A stretch of 10,595 bases of DNA from Desulfatirhabdium butyrativorans (lineage in GTDB: Bacteria; Desulfobacterota; Desulfobacteria; Desulfobacterales; DYRK01). Shown in pieces: positions 6,955-10,595 of the stretch. Below the pieces are notes generated by a model. The model ran no database searches. It was not told the origin of the DNA and saw only the letters and a list, made by a program, of their open reading frames with translations. The stretch spans positions 1 through 10,595 of the forward strand of contig DYRK01000024.1 in NCBI GenBank assembly GCA_020718785.1, read 5' to 3'. The translations under genes and the position numbers were made by a program. Positions within the stretch are counted from its first letter, which is position 1. Each line of letters opens with the position of its first letter.

Positions 6955-8697
6955 TCAAAAGCCGTAATAGGGCAGGCAGAAGCGAAGCCACTCCGCGTTT
7001 TTTTCCATCAGCAGCGGCAGAATATCGCTTCCTTTTTTCAGTCCTTTGATGAAGAGATAATCGGCCAATTTCCGGATATCCGCATTGGACAGTGGAATTT
7101 TATACTGATCCGCGTGATCGGTATGCGGAAACATGAGGCAGAACCATCGCTTAGGAAGTTCTTCGATAAACAGTTTTCCCAGAAGCCATATAACATATTC
7201 TTCCATGTCAAAGGTCGGGTCTATATCGTAAATCACTCCTTCGAGCGTGAAAAAGGCTTTTCTGAAAAGCAGCAGATCCCCGGGAAAGCGGATGCCTCTG
7301 ACCGTACTCTGATCTATAATCAGAAATGTTTTTCTCACCAGTCCGGAATTTTTATACTCTTTGCCGGAGACAATATTCCGGACAATATCTCTGATTTTTC
7401 CCGATGATTCTGCGGAATCTGTATGTAAAGCGGGTTTGAAACCCGCTTTACTGACAATGTTTCTGATTTTTCCCGAAGTATCTCCGGCATGAAATTCGGA
7501 GAGTTTGGCTATAGCCTCGCAGATCAGGCTTTCATTTTCCATGATAACCCCTTTTGCGAGCCTGAGCATATTGATTCTCTGAATCTTTGAGAGATGTCCT
7601 GCCTGACTCCAGTCTAAAAGAGCGATACTGACCGATTCTTCATTTTCTCCTTCATAGGCATAGATGTTGCCTGCATGGGGGTCTCCGTGAAAAAAAGTCC
7701 GTTCCTCATAAGAAAACAAGGGAGAGGAAACCACGGCTCTGAACAGATTCTGTGCAAGTATCCGCTTTTCTGCATGAGGCAATAAGGCATCCGTGATTTT
7801 GCATCCGTCCATAAACTCCATAGCGGTAAGATTTTCAGTGGAAAAAGGAAGCTCACGGGGAATTCGCGTCTGCGGATCATTGCCGTAGAAATGGAATGCC
7901 TTTCTCAGATTTGCCTGTTCTCCCGAAAGGTCTGTTTCTCTCACAAGCGCGTCTCTGATGTCTCCGAATGTCTCGATAAAAGTGAAATCTTTAAGAGAGT
8001 AGCGATGCCGGTGTGTGTCAAAGAAAACCGCCAGTTCATCCAACAGATTCAACTCCTCTGCCATATATTCTTTGATGCCGGGTCTGAGAATTTTGAAAAC
8101 CCCGCTGGCAGAATTGCCGGTATCCGGATTCAGCCACGTGAATTCTATCACTGTTCCCACGCTGGCTTCTGCCAGAATCTTATCGGCGATTTTGATAGAA
8201 AAGGTATTGACTGCATCGCTGATTTCAACCGCGATTTTATCCCGGACTATGGCAATATCGCTTCCCTGAGTATCATTTTCGAGACAGATCAGCCACTTGC
8301 GGAAACAGGGAGCCACATTCCGGTTTCGCGCAATAATCTGCCCCAGTTTGTGAAGGCTGGGAATCCGCCGGGCAAAAACGATAAGTCTTTCTTCTGCGGT
8401 CACGCTGTCTTTCAGCAGCATCTGATCTCTCACTAATTCGGCAAGCCGGGAAAGCGAAAGCCCGGAAAGGAGAAATCGGATTCCGTCCGAGACAATCTGG
8501 CGGAATTCCGCATAAGCGTCCGGTATGACTTCCGCAGGTCCGGTTATACGGATCAGTTCGTCTGCCGCCTGTTCTCTGAATGTCTCTATGCCTGTCTTTT
8601 CCGCAAAAGAAAGGATTAAAGACTTTGTCTCATCAGAAGTCAGAGACGCGGCAATCTGCTTCAGGGCATTTTTCTGTTTCTCGAAATCAGCTGTCAT
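6955..8697 (-). CDS. ABC1/AarF/UbiB-family atypical kinase
   Basis: The 580-residue product has the motifs of the ABC1 (AarF/UbiB/ADCK) protein-kinase-like family in order: KLGQ (117-120), the nucleotide-loop equivalent ASVG (178-181), VFKILRPGI with Lys202, catalytic-loop FHGDPHAGN (D339, N344), and metal-site LLDWSQAG (D362). It ends with a family-typical leucine-rich segment around FTLEGVIYDIDPTFD (484-497). Family members act in ubiquinone biosynthesis or lipid homeostasis, often at membranes; the substrate here is unknown. DWS replaces the common DFG. No clear C-terminal membrane helices are seen. At residues 408-444 a 27-bp palindrome and flanking duplications add SGKIRNIV/SGKIRDIV repeats around KAGFKPAL. 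The start ATG 8697 has only a weak, distant AGGA, so initiation is less certain. It is followed at 90 bp by the ATPase gene, which has its own promoter. Confidence 0.9.
   Translation of the reverse strand: MTADFEKQKNALKQIAASLTSDETKSLILSFAEKTGIETFREQAADELIRITGPAEVIPDAYAEFRQIVSDGIRFLLSGLSLSRLAELVRDQMLLKDSVTAEERLIVFARRIPSLHKLGQIIARNRNVAPCFRKWLICLENDTQGSDIAIVRDKIAVEISDAVNTFSIKIADKILAEASVGTVIEFTWLNPDTGNSASGVFKILRPGIKEYMAEELNLLDELAVFFDTHRHRYSLKDFTFIETFGDIRDALVRETDLSGEQANLRKAFHFYGNDPQTRIPRELPFSTENLTAMEFMDGCKITDALLPHAEKRILAQNLFRAVVSSPLFSYEERTFFHGDPHAGNIYAYEGENEESVSIALLDWSQAGHLSKIQRINMLRLAKGVIMENESLICEAIAKLSEFHAGDTSGKIRNIVSKAGFKPALHTDSAESSGKIRDIVRNIVSGKEYKNSGLVRKTFLIIDQSTVRGIRFPGDLLLFRKAFFTLEGVIYDIDPTFDMEEYVIWLLGKLFIEELPKRWFCLMFPHTDHADQYKIPLSNADIRKLADYLFIKGLKKGSDILPLLMEKNAEWLRFCLPYYGF
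7381..7490. repeat. Direct repeat pair, 72-bp period, flanking the palindrome
   Basis: A segment of about 38 bp starting GACAATATCTCTGATTTTTC at 7381 recurs at 7453 as GACAATGTTTCTGATTTTTC. My hand alignment gives about 31 of 38 identical. The copies flank the 27-bp palindrome and are 24 codons apart, so the frame is kept. In the protein they give SGKIRNIV (408-415) and SGKIRDIV (432-439), with a further partial RNIVS. This could be an old duplication made when the palindrome was inserted. Confidence 0.75.
7425..7451. repeat. 27-bp perfect palindrome inserted in frame in the ABC1 kinase gene
   Basis: GTAAAGCGGGTTT (7425-7437), a central G at 7438, and AAACCCGCTTTAC (7439-7451) form a perfect dyad with 13-bp arms. 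On the coding (minus) strand it reads through residues 416-425 as SKAGFKPALH. It lies in the region after the kinase core that is also duplicated, consistent with insertion of a REP-like palindromic element. Only one copy is in the window, so a dispersed family is inferred. Confidence 0.8.
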
Positions 8698-8778
8698 ATT
8701 TGCACAATTGTCTGAATCCTGATTAAAAGATTAAGGGATTTTCATGATTTATGTCTTGCCCGTTCAAACTTATCTGGT

Positions 8779-8934
8779 CAGACACAAAACGACTTGCAAA
8801 GTCGTTTTTCTGTAAAACGCCAAAACTTAAAATAGACGCAGATCGTTTTAACGGTACAGACACAAAACGGCTTGCAAAGCCGTTTTGCTGTAAAACGCCA
8901 AAACTTAAAATAGACGCAAATCGTTTCAGTCTCA
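8779..8934. repeat. Two-copy 78-bp tandem repeat, each with a hairpin, between pgm and the ABC1 kinase gene
   Basis: Copy 1 (8779-8856) and copy 2 (8857-8934) match at 66 of their first 70 bases by eye. Each holds a 10-bp stem with GCA loop: AAAACGACTT/AAGTCGTTTT (8786-8808) and AAAACGGCTT/AAGCCGTTTT (8864-8886). The stems end in T-runs on both strands, so they could terminate pgm transcription. Copy 2 reaches the pgm stop codon. The repeat fills most of the 234-bp gap 8698-8931. The remaining part, 8698-8778, shows no convincing promoter. A minus-strand 73-codon frame across the repeats encodes repeated peptides (SFGVLQ, FASRFVS) but is probably incidental. Confidence 0.85.
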
Positions 8935-10581
8935 CTGCCTGCAAGCGAAAGCATCGCTCACAATCGCCTTTGCCTCATCCTGTATCCGCGACAGATGCGC
9001 TTTGTCCTTGAAACTCTCGGTATAAATTTTGTAAATATCTTCTGTACCCGAAGGACGTGCCGCAAACCATCCGTTTTCAGTGACAACTTTCAAACCGCCG
9101 ATGGACGCGCCGTTTCCGGGAGCCTGAGTCAGTTTTGCCAGAATCTTTTCCCCTGCAAGTTCGGAAGCCTCGATCTGATCCGGAGACAGTTTTTTCAGAA
9201 TTGCCTTCTGAGCCGGGGTCGCGGCTGCATCTATTCTCTCATACAGAGGGTTTCCGAATCTTTGCGTAAGACTGCGGTACAGTTCACCGGGGTCTTTCTG
9301 CGTTTTTGCCGTGATTTCCGCAGCCAGCAGATTCATGATAATGCCGTCTTTGTCTGTTGTCCAGACAGTACCGTCTTTACGCAAAAAGGCTGCGCCCGCG
9401 CTTTCCTCTCCGCCGAATCCGTAAGAACCGTCAAGCAGACCTTCCACAAACCATTTGAATCCCACCGGCACTTCGGACAGCTTTCTGCCGAGATGATTTG
9501 CCACCCGGTCAATCATACCGCTGCTGACCAATGTTTTGCCCACAGCCGCGTCTGCACGCCATCCGGGGCGGTTCTGAAAAAGATACCATATTGCCACAGA
9601 CAGATAATGATTCGGATTCATCAGCCCCGCGGCACGCGTCACAATGCCGTGACGGTCGCCATCCGGGTCATTCCCGAACGCGATGTCATATCGCTCTTTC
9701 AGATCAATGAGCCTTGCCATTGCATAGCGCGAAGAGCAGTCCATACGGATTTTTCCGTCTTTGTCAAGTGTCATAAACCCGAAAGCCGGATCCGCAGCCG
9801 GATTGACCACCTCGATATTCAGCCCGTATTTTTCCGCAACAGGTTCCCAGAAAGCCACAGCCGAGCCGCCCATGGGGTCAACGCCGATCTTTATCCCAGA
9901 AGAGCGTATAACGTCCATGTCAATGACATTCACAAGGTCGTTTATATATGGAGTGATGTAATCATATTCGTGAGTAGTTTCAGCGGTCAAGGCTTTTTCA
10001 TACAGCATCCGTTTCACGTCTTTGTTGCCGTTTCTCAAAATCTCATTGGCTCTGTTTTCCACCCATGCCGTAACCGCAGTATCCGCAGGACCGCCGTTAG
10101 GCGGATTATATTTGAAACCGCCGTCTTCAGGGGGATTATGGGAAGGGGTGATTACAATCCCGTCGGCAAAACCGGATGATTTTCCTCGGTTATATGTCAG
10201 TATTGCATGAGAAATGACCGGCGTCGGCGTATAACCCGCGGCTTTGTGTATCATCACGACAATGCGGTTCGCGGCTAAAACCTCCAAAGCGGTCGCGTGG
10301 CTCGGCTCTGAAAGAGCATGAGTATCCATTCCCAGAAACAGGGGACCGTCAATGCCCTGTAATACCCTGTAATCACAGATAGCCTGCGTGGTTGCAAGGA
10401 TATGGTTTTCATTGAAACTCGTTTTAAAAGAAGAGCCTCGGTGTCCCGATGTGCCGAATTCCACCTTTTGGTTTTTATCCGTAATATCGGGCTTCCGGAT
10501 ATAATATGCGCTCACTAAACGCGGAATGTTTGTCAGCGCAGACACGGGTGCAGGTTTTCCTGCGAGTTCATGTAATGTCAT
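8932..10581 (-). CDS. pgm: Phosphoglucomutase, alpha-D-glucose phosphate-specific
   Basis: Interconverts glucose-1-phosphate and glucose-6-phosphate in the cytoplasm, linking glycolysis with glycogen and sugar-nucleotide synthesis. The 549-residue length matches E. coli-type Pgm (546). Motifs of the alpha-D-phosphohexomutase family are all present: active-site TPSHNP with phospho-Ser147 followed by EDGGFKYNPPNGGPAD, metal-binding DPDGDR (305-310), sugar-binding GGEESAG (390-396), and phosphate-binding RPSGTEDIYK (509-518). The N-terminal GTSGHRG (43-49) is also typical. The start at 10581 is supported by GGAGG (10586-10590) 4 nt upstream of ATG; promoter elements would lie outside the window. 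Downstream of the stop lie the hairpin-bearing 78-bp repeats. Nothing suggests damage or recent transfer. Confidence 0.98.
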   Translation of the reverse strand: MTLHELAGKPAPVSALTNIPRLVSAYYIRKPDITDKNQKVEFGTSGHRGSSFKTSFNENHILATTQAICDYRVLQGIDGPLFLGMDTHALSEPSHATALEVLAANRIVVMIHKAAGYTPTPVISHAILTYNRGKSSGFADGIVITPSHNPPEDGGFKYNPPNGGPADTAVTAWVENRANEILRNGNKDVKRMLYEKALTAETTHEYDYITPYINDLVNVIDMDVIRSSGIKIGVDPMGGSAVAFWEPVAEKYGLNIEVVNPAADPAFGFMTLDKDGKIRMDCSSRYAMARLIDLKERYDIAFGNDPDGDRHGIVTRAAGLMNPNHYLSVAIWYLFQNRPGWRADAAVGKTLVSSGMIDRVANHLGRKLSEVPVGFKWFVEGLLDGSYGFGGEESAGAAFLRKDGTVWTTDKDGIIMNLLAAEITAKTQKDPGELYRSLTQRFGNPLYERIDAAATPAQKAILKKLSPDQIEASELAGEKILAKLTQAPGNGASIGGLKVVTENGWFAARPSGTEDIYKIYTESFKDKAHLSRIQDEAKAIVSDAFACRQ

Positions 10582-10595
10582 GTTGCCTCCGGGTG

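Noticed and set aside
7891..8436. Plus-strand 181-codon frame opposite the ABC1 kinase gene
   Set aside because: It is antisense to a gene with clear family motifs and shows no motif of its own.
8723..8944. Minus-strand 73-codon frame with repeated peptides
   Set aside because: It coincides with the two 78-bp repeats, overlaps the pgm end and lacks a supported start. The compensatory stem changes favour structure over coding.
8995..10179. Long plus-strand open frame (394 codons) antisense to pgm
   Set aside because: It is wholly covered by the well-supported pgm gene, with composition rich in Cys/Arg/His and no recognisable motif; a codon-bias shadow.

Overview
The window looks like part of a large, repeat-rich, medium-GC bacterial chromosome. 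Multi-PAS/GAF hybrid kinases, REP-like palindromes and heptanucleotide repeat arrays occurring together recall Desulfobacterota (Desulfonema/Desulfococcus-like) or cyanobacteria-like genomes. The protein style favours the former, but this is an impression and not a proven assignment. There is no tRNA, rRNA, CRISPR array or recognisable transposase.

Layout. One very long plus-strand gene (about 54-4391) encodes a cytoplasmic hybrid sensor kinase: GAF-PAS-PAS-PAS-HisKA-HATPase-REC-REC-Hpt plus a C-terminal helical module. It converges on five minus-strand genes. Read in their own direction, these are pgm (phosphoglucomutase, 10581-8932), an ABC1/AarF/UbiB-type atypical kinase (8697-6955), an AAA/ABC-type ATPase (6864-5755) overlapping by 4 bp a small Toprim-like protein (5758-5276), and an exported DUF4412-like protein (5215-4442).

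How the genes relate. The ATPase/small-protein pair is a compact two-gene operon with its own sigma70-like promoter (perfect TTGACA). It has the shape of an OLD/PARIS-like ATPase plus Toprim module and is the best candidate for an undescribed (possibly defence) system. The other genes show no obvious functional link: pgm is central carbohydrate metabolism, the ABC1 kinase is probably lipid/quinone related, and the phosphorelay kinase has no cognate regulator in view.

Repeats are the most striking feature. Period-7 arrays (G-rich arm, then C-rich arm) interrupt the second receiver domain of the kinase twice, fill its REC-Hpt linker with an 81-bp in-frame duplication, and, as an A/G-rich version, form the hairpin between the convergent genes. 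Several arrays contain canonical G-quadruplex motifs. Three other repeats are present: a 12-bp-arm inverted repeat at the left edge, a 27-bp palindrome inserted in frame in the ABC1 kinase gene, and a 78-bp tandem repeat with compensatory stem changes between the ABC1 kinase gene and pgm.
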